This document shows positions 1-11,313 of a stretch of 64,000 nucleotides of DNA, in pieces; within the stretch, counting starts at the first letter, position 1; each line of letters begins with the position of its first letter. The notes beneath the pieces were generated by a model. The model worked only from the letters and a program-made list of their open reading frames with translations, was not told the origin of the DNA and searched no databases. Source of the DNA: Stercorarius parasiticus (taxonomy: Eukaryota > Chordata > Aves > Charadriiformes > Stercorariidae); the NCBI GenBank assembly GCA_013396915.1, contig VWZL01005178.1, positions 60,053-124,052 of the forward strand, given 5' to 3'. The translations under genes were made by a program, and so were the position numbers.

Positions 1-1745
1 GTTATCTTTTGGCAATGCTAACAGTTTTCTCGTATTCTTTTGGAAGTATTTTCAACATTGCACAGCTGTTTATTTAATATGTCTCTAGTGCCTCAGCAGA
101 TAATAGCAAGTCAGGGTGAATATTTACCTTATTTCTGAAGCACTATTCCATTCAGCACTTCTAGCACTCCCTTTGGCGGTTTCAAGTGAGCAGCGCAGCG
201 TTTTAGTTTTTCTTTACTTTGGGCATTCAGCCACTCTAGAACAAGAATATTGCTCATGTTCTTTCTCCCATTATCTTTTCTTTCTCATCAAATTGTAAAT
301 AACTTCATCGCCTCTTTTCCCTGGCAGACTTTCAAATTTTTATTTGCCAGGTTGGAATGACCTCATAGAAAGCAGCGGTTCCCCTCACCCTCCCCAGAAA
401 GCTGCAGAGTGCTCAGGAAAGTACCGTGGGGTGTTGTTACCGCACTCCCACAGCACCAATTAGCTGAAAAGCGGACAGCGAAGTCTATTAACATAAAGAG
501 AAGGGAACCCCAAATAACACTTCCCCGCTGCGAGAAAACTAAGCTGTGTTTATTCCACCACTCATCGTAGTGTTGGTTTAGGGGTGGATTCCCAAAACTC
601 AGCAGCGCTTCTGCTGAAGTCCTAAATCTCTAAGAAACTTCTGGTGAGCGCTGAGAACGGAAATCCTGAAAACCCTGTCCCCAACAGGCACCTTGGGAGG
701 GACTGGGGGCGGCTGTTCGCTGCTTATTTACTACTTGTGCAAACTAAGTCACTCTGAAGAGATTAAGAAATATTTTCCTTACTTTTCAGAAATAAAAGTT
801 ACCCGCAGCTGAAGCTGGGCGTTTGTTTAGCGCGATTCTTTTTCACTGCGGTATGCCACAACATAGTGCTTCATACTAAATGCATGATCATAGGAATTCA
901 TTCTGGTCTGAACAAGATAGTTTAATATCGCATTTAAGCATCCCTTCATTTGAACCACATTGGGAATTCACTGTACCTTGGAGAATAGGTGGTAAGGGAA
1001 ACGTTCTTCAGATGGCAAGGGTTATTTTTGTACTTAGCTTTGATAGTGCACATTACATCAGCCAGAGCGCTTCTGTAAAGGTCTGCCAAGTCCTAAATTT
1101 TCAATAATCCCACTTCCTTCTCTTAAAATTGAAAAGGTAGTGACTCCCCTGGGAATGCATGTCATTTCAGCATTCCCGTTGCCTGTGTATTCTGAAATGC
1201 TGCAGCCTGTTTGCTTAGTAATCCCCTTGTCTGTGTAAGTTGTTAGGGGTAACCAAAGGCAGCTGATTACTTAATTGTATAAGGCAGGAAATCGGGTTCT
1301 TTCATTAGTTCCCATAATGTTCTTGAGAGCAACCAGTATTCTGCCTGACTGAGTTTTCGATCCTTTAATTCAAAAGATATACTTTCCCTTGGCACACTCA
1401 GTGACCCTTTACCCTGATAGGCTATTTACTGAATAAACTGAACATTTTAGATTAAAAAAAAAAAAAAAGCCTAAGATTTCTAAATAAAATAAAGCATTAT
1501 CTCTCATTATAAGGCAAAATACGTTGCAACCAGAGGAGAAATATGACCTGTGAGATCTTCATGTCACTTTGCACTTTTGTAAGATTGTTGATTTTTGTGT
1601 GTGTTGCTTGAACTGATGGGCCCGACTAGGAAAAGAAATATTGCTATCAACTTGTCAGAGCCTTAGGGATCTGATTTTGTTCAGCGCCTCGTGCTGAGGA
1701 AGCCCTTTTCCATACTGATGATTGGCTTTCTTTTGCTGAAATTAG
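1..1745. other. Non-coding unique sequence
   Basis: No coding region, RNA gene or recognisable repeat is visible. The sequence is AT-leaning and has an A-run near 1455-1469 followed by AT-rich sequence. Open frames here are under 80 codons and show no family signature. It reads as ordinary vertebrate intronic or intergenic DNA. Confidence 0.6.
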
Positions 1746-1890
1746 AAGAGAGCTTGGGGCCAAATTGTGCCGTTTCCGTGTCCGTTGGCAAATAGCTGCC
1801 AGAGAAGGAGACGGCCACGAAGTCTGTGCTTTCCATGCGATTGGGGGCACGTACAGAATCCTGGGCAGCGCTGGGGGGCCTCTGGCTCAG
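1746..1890 (+). other. Exon-like segment, product unknown
   Basis: This 145-base segment is richer in G, C and CpG than its surroundings. It follows a pyrimidine-leaning stretch ending in ATTAG at 1745, a possible acceptor. It ends in CTCAG directly followed by GTATGT, a near-consensus vertebrate splice donor. With one leading base (phase 1) it is open throughout, about 48 codons beginning RELGAKLCRFRVRW and ending GGPLAQ. I recognise no domain and see no partner exon nearby. The minus strand is also open across much of it, which weakens the coding case. It could be an isolated coding exon, a lncRNA exon, or chance. Confidence 0.2.
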
Positions 1891-3169
1891 GTATGTTCCT
1901 CCCCTCCCACCCCACCGTTCTCCAGGTGTAACTGTCTCTCTTGCTGGTTCAAGCAGAAAAGCAAGGGGGAGGTTTGTGAGCTATCCACGTGGCTGTGGGT
2001 AATTTCAATACCGGGTGGCCTGTTCGTACTCCTCGGCAATAAGTTGGTTCAAAAATACCTCCAAACCTCTTCTGCCCCAGATCATCTCTCTACCTCTTCT
2101 CCATTCCCTGTAGATAAAGCTGGGGCTTGTCTAAGCTGGCCTCGGGTGTCCTGTGTGCCTGCACCGGTGCTTGATGTGACCTAAGATGTTCTAGGCACAG
2201 CTTCAGGAGGGAGCAACGTTTCCTCCTGCCTGTCGCACATCACTCATGTTACCTGCTCCTGTCACCAAAGGAGAACATTGCATTCGTGAGCTTGTAGACC
2301 TTCAAAGCATAAAAACCAAACAAACACAACTTACTAAATTTTCCATTGATCCATATAGGCAAAAACATCCCTTGCAAGATATTTTCTAACGTTTTGGGCA
2401 GCTGGACTGCTGCATGAAGCCTGTGCAGGTGGGTGAGTTTTGCAGGGTTATTTCAGATAAGGATGAATACAGTTTGAGAAGAGGAGCCTTAATCGCTGAG
2501 CGAAGGTGCTCACGTAGTTTGGCCTGATCTGAGAACAACCGTGTCTGTCTTCTGTGCTGCTTAGTGGATGTGGAAAAGGTGAAATGAACTGTGAAAATGT
2601 TTGCGAAACAGGCATGATTTCAGTGGCCTGTGGTGGCAGTGCCCTTCTGTTGAGCTTGTGTGCTGCTTTCCCTGGGTTTGTAAGAGGACACCTTCGCTGG
2701 TCATTGGCCCATATTGACATCATGCAGAAGACAGATCTATAACCAGGTGTTTACTTTGGGTCTGATTTAGCACTCACTGCAGTTGATGAAAAATCATCAG
2801 ACGATTTAAATGCCCTTTATATAAACAGAACAGCCTTGCTTTTTTCCTTAAGGAAAATTAGGGCCTCCTAAAGGGCTAGAGACTGCAGAACCATGTGAAC
2901 ACATTTAATTTGAGTCTAATAATTTCAAACAAATATGTGACTCAACTTAAATTAATTGGAGGTTTCTGCTTCTAACTATAACATTTCTTATCGTGTAAAG
3001 CATTAAGGCAGCATAACATATACAAGACAAATATTAAACAAAGGTATTATGGATGGGAAATTCCTAATCTAGCTCACTGTGTTGGTACAGTGGAAGTTTC
3101 TTAATCCAATATCTGATGAAGGAACAAGGAGAGAATTAATTTACTGCACACTAATTACTGAGGAGTATG

Positions 3170-3185
3170 CACTGTATATACAGTG
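3170..3185. repeat. Perfect 16-bp palindrome
   Basis: CACTGTATATACAGTG equals its own reverse complement with no spacer. It lies in AT-rich sequence beside several TAAT/ATTA cores. Such a site suits a homodimeric DNA-binding protein but could be chance in 64 kb. Confidence 0.85.
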
Positions 3186-5171
3186 AAAGGCGCTGAAATG
3201 AATACTTGATAAACAATATCTGGCAAATTAAAAATCTGAAATGTTAAATGAAATGCAAATTAAAAATCTGGACCGTTAAATTAATTGAATGCAAAAAAAA
3301 CCCTGACATTAACTATCGTCAAGGGTCGAAGTTATATCAGCAAAAGCAAAGCTATTCAGAGCTAAATCCTGCTTCTCTCTGCGATTTACTTGTTGTGAAT
3401 GGGTGGGTGCTAGAGGAGCCCCAAAGATATGGAGGAATTTGCATACGTGAGGAGCCATCCTTTCTGCCTGCTGTGCAGAACGCGGTCCTGGGAAATGAAC
3501 GGGGATGGTCTAAGAGACCACAAGAGAAGGTCTGCTGGAACGAACGGGTCCCTTGGGTACCGGCGAAATGCCAGCCCCATGTTGCGGTGTCTGTGCCAAC
3601 TTCAGCTAAGTCAGCGGTGGACAAGTTTTAATCTAGAAGAGACTTGATTTTTTTTTTTTTTTGTCTTTTGCATTATATTTTAAGTCTAGTTTTCCTCTGT
3701 GTCTCTCATCTTTTGGTGGAAAGGAAACCGGAAAACACTACACTGAGGATGTAAGATGTTTCTAAGAATGAATTTATTCAAAGTTTATTAAGGCTTAATA
3801 TATACTCATGCATGCATATTAAATAATGTTTTCCCCCCAGATATGCCCATTAAGGATCTAACACCACGAATACGTATGTAAACTTCTAATGCAATTGAAG
3901 CAAATGGAAATATGTTTTAAGGATCACGCTGCTTATATCAACTTGGTCAAGAGACTGAAAAGATAGGGAAAAACGTTGGGGCATACCACAAACTGTGCAT
4001 CAGCATGGGGCTTTTATTTAACAAATTTAATTTTTCACCTGTTTTCCTCCATTTTCATGTTTGTTCATTATTATTTGTGTAGGGTATAACGTTACGTAAA
4101 GTGCTGAGTATGGGAGTTGTTCCAGATGAAAACAGTTTCTGCACAGCCACCAGGCTGGGGCGGAGAATCTGGAAACGTTGTGAAAGGCATGTTGTAGGCC
4201 AACCTTAAAGTTAAACCCTCCCAAGCACACGTGTTGCACACACATCTGCATACGTGCACACCAGCCCTTATAAAGTGTAAGGGAGATAAGAACACTCCCA
4301 GTTTTAAGCATGTGCATAGTCCCATAAAGGTCAAGTGCTGAGTAGGGGGGATCTGATGACTCAAGTTCTCTTTTGGGGTGCAAGAGCTGGTTCCAACAAC
4401 TCTGAGACAAATTTAGGCCACAGTTAAAGGGTGAGGCTCTTTGCAGGTGCTTATTTCTATCATCTGGTTGCAAAGTGAGAGGTGGTATTGCTGGGTGTTA
4501 GTCCTGAGCTGACTTGAGTGTGTATCCAGAGAAGTGGGTGGCAGCAGCGGGTGTTCTGCATCTTTGCACCAGTTTCTTCCAACTGAAGAGCCTGCTAGCG
4601 GCGAGGGGGGTTGATTTCGCTGTTTGAAGGTAAGGCCCTCAGAACGGTGGTTTTCATTGATTAAATGAGGGCACTTTTCAGAGGGAAAGTGATTGCAGTA
4701 AATTCCAGGTTAAACTGATATTAGTATCTGAATTATAGGCAAGTATCGTAACGACTAAGCATAAGGAATTGATATTAAGTTAAGATCGATCTGGAGGAGA
4801 GTACTGCTAGTAAAGAATACTATATATACTACCCTTGTAATGTCATGTCACGACCCAATTCCAGTGTCCTACCACTTAAAGTCTGGAAAGAATGTAATGC
4901 AATTACTTTAACGTTTAACAAATCTGAACTATAGCCTAGCACTATATTTCTATTAATCTTGGTTTGTTCCAATGTGTTTTAATCGGTTTAGACATACAGT
5001 GGCAGATCTATCACAATTAAAAATAAAAGTTCTTAGGTACTAGTAGTGTTTCCCTGGAGGTCTAGTCAGTCCCCGCAGTAATGAAGATATAATTATACCG
5101 ATGTAAATCACAGCACCATAACTAGGAGGGATTGGCCTTTCCCCTCCTTTAATTCATTGAAAGATTTTATC

Positions 5172-5190
5172 TTTGACAGGTACTGTCAAA
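5172..5190. repeat. Inverted repeat TTTGACAG-gta-CTGTCAAA
   Basis: Two perfect 8-base arms are separated by 3 bases. Each arm holds TGACAG, the core bound by TALE homeodomain proteins of the MEIS/TGIF type (known for the family). Binding here is inference; the dyad itself is directly visible. Confidence 0.85.
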
Positions 5191-8100
5191 CAGGCTGATG
5201 GGCTGGAAGGCAGGATGTTTTTTCTGGTAACTAATTTGCTTGGGGATAATTTTCTTTTTTTTTTTTTTTTTAAAGATGGCTTGAATTTTGAGATGATTCT
5301 CCAGTCCTGCTTCTCCTGTTCCTGTAGCAGCAATGCTCCGGCTTCTCCCATTCCTGTAGCGTGGTTAAGATCTGACTTTCTGCTCTGACTGTGCTGTTCT
5401 CAGCCTAAGCATAGGAAAACCTGTCTGAAGGTAGCATGAGGTCACTTTTGGGTTCCAGCTCTGCAAAGAGCAACCTAGCTCCTGATGCAAATATGAAAAA
5501 AATGGCCTTAGGGCTGATTTGTGTTTTCTCAACTGTGATAGTCCCAGACATCCCTTCCTTGCCGTGAGAAGAGCATGCTCAAACCAGAACCTTTTCTCCC
5601 TTGGTAGGCTTCCAGATATACTTCCTACCTGTCAGGTGCAGCAAAAGGCTACTTTGACAGCTTTAGTGCTGCCTGAAGAAATCCATTGACTTCGGATGTT
5701 TTCTGCAGGTTTGCTTCTACTCTGCTGCCACCTGAGCGCTATAAATGAGCCACAACAGAGGGAAACTCTCCTGCCTGTTGGTTTATTTTTCTTGGCCATC
5801 AAATACGACTTGTCCTACCGAGATGCCAGCTTCTGAGGAAAAGACTAAAGTTTAAAAATAGTTATCTTAGAGTGCAATAACAAATTTGTTGCTGCCAGCT
5901 CTTGTATTCTGTGCTGGGTTTTTTTTTTGTGTGTATATACAGATATAAAAATAATAATAAAAAAAAACCACTAAACCAAACCCAACATCAGAAGGTGGTG
6001 ATGTGTTAGGAAACACTTCACTTCAGGCAGTAGTTTAAGGTATCAAGGTGTGGGTTTTTTTTTTTTTTTTTCCTGTTGTGCTCCTGGACTGAAACAGCAT
6101 TTAGTTTTCCTCTAGTCCCTTATCTAGCAAACACCTCCCATTTTCTTTCATTCAATAACCTCTTCTCCTTGGATCCGTGCATATGTTCTGCCATATTTTG
6201 TGTATACTGTTAAAGCCCACAAACAAAATACTAAATTAAGCCCAACCAGATGACCCACTCCTTATTTTATTGCATGGCTGGGACGTGATATCTGAGAAGG
6301 GAGATATCAGCACTGCAATAAGAGAAAGGGCTTCCTGCAGAACAGTCCGAGTGGTTCCGTGTTTCAAACACTATCTCAGAGGTCTGAGAGCAAGGCAGGA
6401 CCTTTCCACAGAAACATGTTGTACCAAAAATCTGGAGGGCCACCAAAGAGGCTGTTCAACAAGTGTCATCATGATCCTTCTTCCAGGCAACTGATGGTTA
6501 TGATGTGCTCCTTATCAGGTTCTTTACCAAAGATTTTGTAGGGACACATCAAGGCTCCACTAACCTCTGACTTTCTGGGCAATGCAGGTGTCAAAGGCGA
6601 TGTTTGAGGCAAAATGTCCCTAACATATCTCCTAGGAGAAATTCTCACAAGATGGATTTCCCACCCCATCAATGATGAGAGTCAGGTTTTGGACTGAGAT
6701 AGCAGTGAAGGATGTTACTATTATATTACTGGGAAAAGACTGCTACTTTTCCTTTTTTCATTTCCATCACTTCTTTTGGGTAAATATTCAGAGGATTTGC
6801 GCATCTGTGTGTGTCATCTCTGGCAGTCTGCAGTTGACTGACTTCGGTAATGAAAATAGGGCTTAGGAACAACAGCAGAAGGCCCAGACTGCCTGGGCCT
6901 GGGGGTGGCTTGCTGTTGACCCATGGGGACTCCTCCAGGAGCCAGGCACATCTGTGGTGGCTGTGCCACCGCTGTCTAAGCTGTGTGTGCCCTTGGGAGA
7001 GAGCTTCATCCTTCAGCGCTGTGAGTCCAGAACCTTTCCCAATTGCTGAAATTCACTAGGGAGAAGATACAAAAATAAAACAAACGTCTCGGTTTTATTT
7101 TCCATTGAGCTGATGTTTCTTTAGAATTGGTCGTTCCACATACTACTCACCTTGCTGGCAAAAGCATCGGTGATCAATGAGGACAAAGTGATTCTGACTG
7201 TCAGCTTGCCACACACAGCCAGAGCAAACGAACACATCAGAAGCTGATTTTGTGCAAGGCCTGCTTTTGATTTGTGCATTTTTCTGGCAGACTTGGGCTA
7301 TGGCCTATTACTTCCTTACAATAAAAGGGAACATTTCTTGTACTGGAGCTTGCAGCATGCAGCTGCAATAATCATAGGGGAGCCCCAGGTGGTCTGATTT
7401 ATGGTGTTTAATGTGAGCCCCTCAGGTTCTGTGGGGAGAGAGATATAAAGTATAAAACATTTTGCAGAATTGTTTTGCCACACTTCATTTCCAACTTGCA
7501 GTGGGCCTCCTTCATTTATCTCCCTGCCCCAAGATAGCTTATCTAAATGTATGTTTATTAAAGAGCTCCTAAACCATGTCAGAGATGCTTCTGAAAATAT
7601 TCTGACTAATGGCGATGTTGATGAGGGTGAATCATTACTGAGAACATCGTGCTCATCAGGACAGTTTCTCAGCTGATGGGATTTGGCAGAATGCCATGGG
7701 AGTTGGCACTTTTCTGTGGATTGATACCGGGCAAGGATTGATATGCCGGGCAGGTGATGAGTGACCGCAGCTCTGATGGAGCTCTGTGGATTTGGACCGG
7801 CTGAGAGCCTGCAGTTCACAAAAGGAAGCCCTGAACTTAAATGTTTTCATTGTACATTCTTTATACGGGGAACATTATTTACTACATGTTAGTGTGAGGA
7901 TGCATCAGCAAATTAGGCAAGGAGCAAGAAGCTATTAGTTTAACTGTGCTGCCATTATTAAGGTACTGGCTACAGGTTTCGTTGCTGTCCTTCTCAAGAG
8001 CAAGTCGGAGCAAGCTGGGTTAGTGCTACCCCCCGCGCTGGGAGTCCGCAGTGGGAGCGGTAGAGGAGGTGTGCTGGCTGCACCCATCCATGCAACTGCA

Positions 8101-8944
8101 CTGGCACCAGCGGCAGGGAGGGACTGGCTGAGCAAGCTACAGGGATGTGCCTGGGGCTTTGGCTGACTCTGTTCAAACAATGGTTTGTCCAGGCAAGGAG
8201 ACGGATTTCCACCCCTGGTACAGCCCATGACTCAGAGTCCGTGATGGAGCCCTTCTCCTCAGTGTGCTTTCAGCGAGCAGGATTGCAAAATTACCATGAC
8301 GGATCCAGATCTCGTCTGTCTTCGCTAGCCAGGGGAGCTTAGACTCAGGGTTTAAACCTAGGTTCCTCCGTAACTAGAAATGATGTAGTTGCATGGTATT
8401 ACAAGCACAAGATAGTCCTCAAGGTGGAATTCATGTCCTGAAGTGTTTAGTGAAGCAAAATAAGACGACAGTAGCTGAGAAAAGAAGGTACTGGCTATAA
8501 GTTGATGCTTGCTTGATGAGGAAGTGAAGGAATGAAATTAGAGTAGGCTCAATGATTAAACTTGTACTGGATCAACCGTAGGGGTTTGGTTTCGTTGTTT
8601 AACCCTCTCCATTCCTGTGCTACCGACAACTGAAACTTCCTGATATTTTTTTTGGCAAAGAATGGATGACGTTTGTTATAGCACTTGGTTTCAGCTAATG
8701 ACAAGAAGACACAATCTGTAATCTTGTCTATTACCTGTCCTGTATCACACCCTTTCATTTACTACATTAAAGTAGCAGTAAAAAGCATTCCAAGAGACAC
8801 AATGGAGCAGCACAGCAGCCCTAACACAGTTTAAGGCTGTGTATTATATTACAAAATGACACTTTTTTGGGGGGAGGAAAGGGGGGAGATATTGTGCCAG
8901 TTTACAGGAAGGTTGGGCAAAAGGTCAGGGAAAGTGCGTAATTA

Positions 8945-9050
8945 TTATCGGCTCTGCTGAGGCCACACCTGTGTGAAATGTTTAATGCTGACACAAGAAT
9001 GAACTTGAAGCATGTTTGGAACATACAAGCAGCAAAGATAATCAGAGAAC
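8945..9050 (+). mobile_element. Decayed CR1-family LINE fragment
   Basis: The words at 8947-8970, reading TCGGCTCTGCTGAGGCCACA and onward, match the well-known CR1 stretch in which a leucine-rich reverse-transcriptase tail reads 'gaggcc(a/g)cacct'. About 40 bases downstream, words such as 'agcaaagataatcaga' resemble the CR1/L3 segment that follows ('caacaaag.t.attag'). The copy is heavily diverged, lacks the intervening 'gagtactgtgttcag' words, and has no reading frame. The family is remembered, not searched, so the subfamily is unknown. An old CR1 or L3 copy is most likely. Confidence 0.45.
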
Positions 9051-10078
9051 TTAAATGGGAATTTACACTGCGTTGAAAAAAATAAAAATAAAACTATTAG
9101 AATCCGCTATAGGATGGAGAGCCCAAAAAGCAGTTGGCAGAGATCTAAAAGTGTAGTCAAGGCTACCCTCATCTTGCTAAGGATGTGGAGTGCGTGGAGG
9201 TTACAGAGCTCGACATGAAAACAGTCCATCGAGAGTAGCCTTGGCAGGTGAAGGAAGAGGGCTCGGTTTTAGTTTGTAGTGAACGTACCTTCTCTGTAAG
9301 CAGGACGGACTATTGCCGTGGTGTGACTGCTGGATTCGGAACCTGTAAACGGAACGACTGGCTGACTTTCGTTCTTGCACACCTACCCTAACAGGAGGCA
9401 GGAGCTGGTTTCCGCATTGCTGCAAGCCTGCTTGACTTTGCCAGCATCAGTCGCTTTGTGACTGTCTGTACCAGTTCGGACTTAAAGCCAGTTGCAACTT
9501 GCTCACCACTGCCTGCTGGAATGGAACCCAAAGCTGGCTCCTCTACTGGTGCTCTATCATAACACCCTTCTTCATCTCCTCCTCTGAAAACCTTGCACTT
9601 ACAGATGTTGAACCCTAAAGGAGAAGTGACTCTCAGCAGACCTAATTTTGTATGAGTAATTCACTTTTAAAGCTTGGATCTATTCCATCTTTCTTGTGAC
9701 TAATGGTACCCGAACAGAACATAATTGTATAATCATTTTCCAATTGCTTAATAACTCATTTTCCTTGTTTGCAAGATGCTGTTTTTCAGCATTTCAGACG
9801 AGATGCGAGGACCTGCATGCAGTAATGAGTGACAGACAATTGTTTATTTCTCAGCAATAACACCATTAGAGAAAACTTCTTTATGCTTAGAGCCCTGACA
9901 GCTGGCAAGATGCTGACATTCTTACTCATCTCTCAACCCAGTGGAAGGCCTGTTGGCAGGCAATTAGTCCATGGTTTCACATGATGTTGTCTTTGGTGGC
10001 AACGCTTGCTTGAGGAGTTCTGACCCCACCACTTCTTGCCTGCTTGCCAACACCTAAAAGCTGGCACATTGCAACCGC
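9051..10078. other. Non-coding sequence
   Basis: No gene is seen. The part around 9770-9900 has a compact cluster of motif-like words (TAATGAGTGACAG, a CAATTGTTTATT stretch) of the kind common in conserved vertebrate enhancers; this is impression only. A partial resemblance to a miR-31 seed at 9904-9915 was rejected because no matching hairpin exists. Confidence 0.5.
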
Positions 10079-10133
10079 GCGGGGCTGCGCTGCAGGCACC
10101 AACACTGCAGCCCCGCAAATAGTTCTGTTGGTG
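10079..10133 (+). other. GC-rich hairpin with pseudoknot potential
   Basis: The arms GCGGGGCTGC (10079-10088) and GCAGCCCCGC (10107-10116) are perfect 10-base complements around an 18-base loop. Eight loop bases, CACCAACA (10097-10104), are perfectly complementary to TGTTGGTG at 10126-10133, just downstream of the stem. Together they form a classical H-type pseudoknot layout. The segment is a GC island in AT-richer DNA. No transcript is evident, so whether the structure is ever made as RNA is unknown. The minus strand can form the stem as well. Confidence 0.6.
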
Positions 10134-11047
10134 ATGCTGGTGGAAAGGGGAGGAGAGAAGAGCTGGGAGCTGAAACCTCTCAAGCTGTTTTCTCTGTTGG
10201 AGGGGGATGAACTTCCTCAGATGTGGAAAGCTTGGGCAGGAGGGAAGGATCCCACACTTGTAGCGTATAATGTTGTTTCTAACTGCTGGACCAGCCAAGT
10301 TGAAGAGGGTTATTCAGGGAGAAACGGGCAGGCAGAGGAGGAGGAGCAGAGAGGCAACTGTGTGTGGAAATGCGCATGCGTCTCTGATATGGCAGAAGAA
10401 ATGTGCATAAAGACCAGAAATTTCCCAGAAGCTTTGATCTAGCTGTAGAAAATGCTTTTGAAGAGAGGGGACCAGTGCAGGAAAATAGGTTGCATAGATG
10501 TTTTATGTTATTTTAAACAGAGCTGCTGTCTATGTGTGACTTCGCTGTGTTGTATTCTTAAATAGACGAACAAAAAGTATTCATTTTTTTGGGGAGAATG
10601 GATGCCTGAGGCTCAGGAGTTGATGATGTTTAGGGGTAGAAAGAGAAGCCTTTTGCAGGTGGGCAATAAACTTCCGTTCTTTCAAAGAGGCAACAGACAA
10701 TCTGTGCCCAAGATTTCTTGCCTGGAAGAGCAAGTGCCACAACCTACTGAAATAAAAAGTAATTTAAAGCACACAGGTCCAGATGGAATGTGACTGAAAC
10801 ACAAAGCCCAGAGAATGTCCAGTTCTAGCAGGGTTGTGTGATCCCTGCTAGGGCCAAGAAATAAATTTCATGCTGTAGTTACAGACATAAGCACCAAACC
10901 CCCTGTTGCATTTGGTAGTACAGTACCAAGTCTTGATTTGGCTGATGTGAATTGATGTTTTACTCTTGGAGAGTTTGCTCTGTAGAGTCTCATCCTAGAC
11001 TTCTAGAAGATTAATGAAGTAACTTGCTTTAGGGTCTTTTGAGATCT
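10134..11047. other. Non-coding sequence
   Basis: Nothing recognisable was found. The region includes the 3' part of a 132-codon plus-strand open frame (10044-10442) with no signal, domain or codon pattern suggesting a protein. Confidence 0.5.
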
Positions 11048-11104
11048 ATCACAGAATCATAGGGTTGGAAGGGACCTCTGGAGATCTTCTAGTCCAACCT
11101 CTTT
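11048..11104 (-). mobile_element. CR1: CR1 LINE 3' end, truncated
   Basis: ATCACAGAATCATAGGGTTG is followed by words reading 'gaagggacctctggagatc' and 'agtccaacct'. This is the reverse complement of the conserved 3' untranslated end of avian CR1 elements, so the element lies on the minus strand with its 3' terminus at the left. Only about 57 bases are clear, as expected of the severe 5' truncation typical of CR1 insertions. No reverse transcriptase frame is present. The match is good enough to imply a younger copy than the other repeats here, and it is the best lineage marker in the window. Confidence 0.9.
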
Positions 11105-11226
11105 TCGAACCTGAAAATGGAGCTCAGAGCTGGGTGATGTTCATGGGAATTGTGACTGGGGAGAGAAAGTTATCCGTATATCTGAATATGAAAAAAAAGG
11201 TTCTGTTCTTGCAAAGAAATTCCACC

Positions 11227-11313
11227 AACTTCTTCAAAGTCACACAAAGTGTTCATTTAGAAATTAGAAAAATATGTTACAGAGAAGAGGGATTAGAATT
11301 TCCAGGGGTGTGA
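11227..11313 (+). repeat. Possible MIR-type SINE remnant
   Basis: The order 'cttcaaagtcacacaaag', a gap, then 'gagggattagaatttcc' follows the MIR core-to-tail order 'cccaaggtcacacagc', a spacer, then 'gggattcgaaccc'. It is strongly diverged, and the middle does not align well by eye. It could be chance similarity. Confidence 0.3.

Larger units (their letters stand above)
1891..8944. other. Non-coding sequence with small palindromes
   Basis: No gene is recognised. Poly-T runs lie near 3647-3662, 5254-5270 and 6056-6072. Perfect short dyads are at 3170-3185, 5172-5190, 6880-6900 and 7350-7368. The block around 7200-7750 mixes AT-rich motifs and short unique words in a way typical of conserved enhancers, but this cannot be shown without alignment. 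Open frames of up to 167 codons (7316-7819, minus strand) lack any protein signature. Confidence 0.55.

Noticed and set aside
9904..9915. Partial match to the miR-31 mature sequence
   Set aside because: Only about 12 bases (GGCAAGATGCTG) agree; the downstream sequence does not form the miR-31 hairpin or match its other arm.
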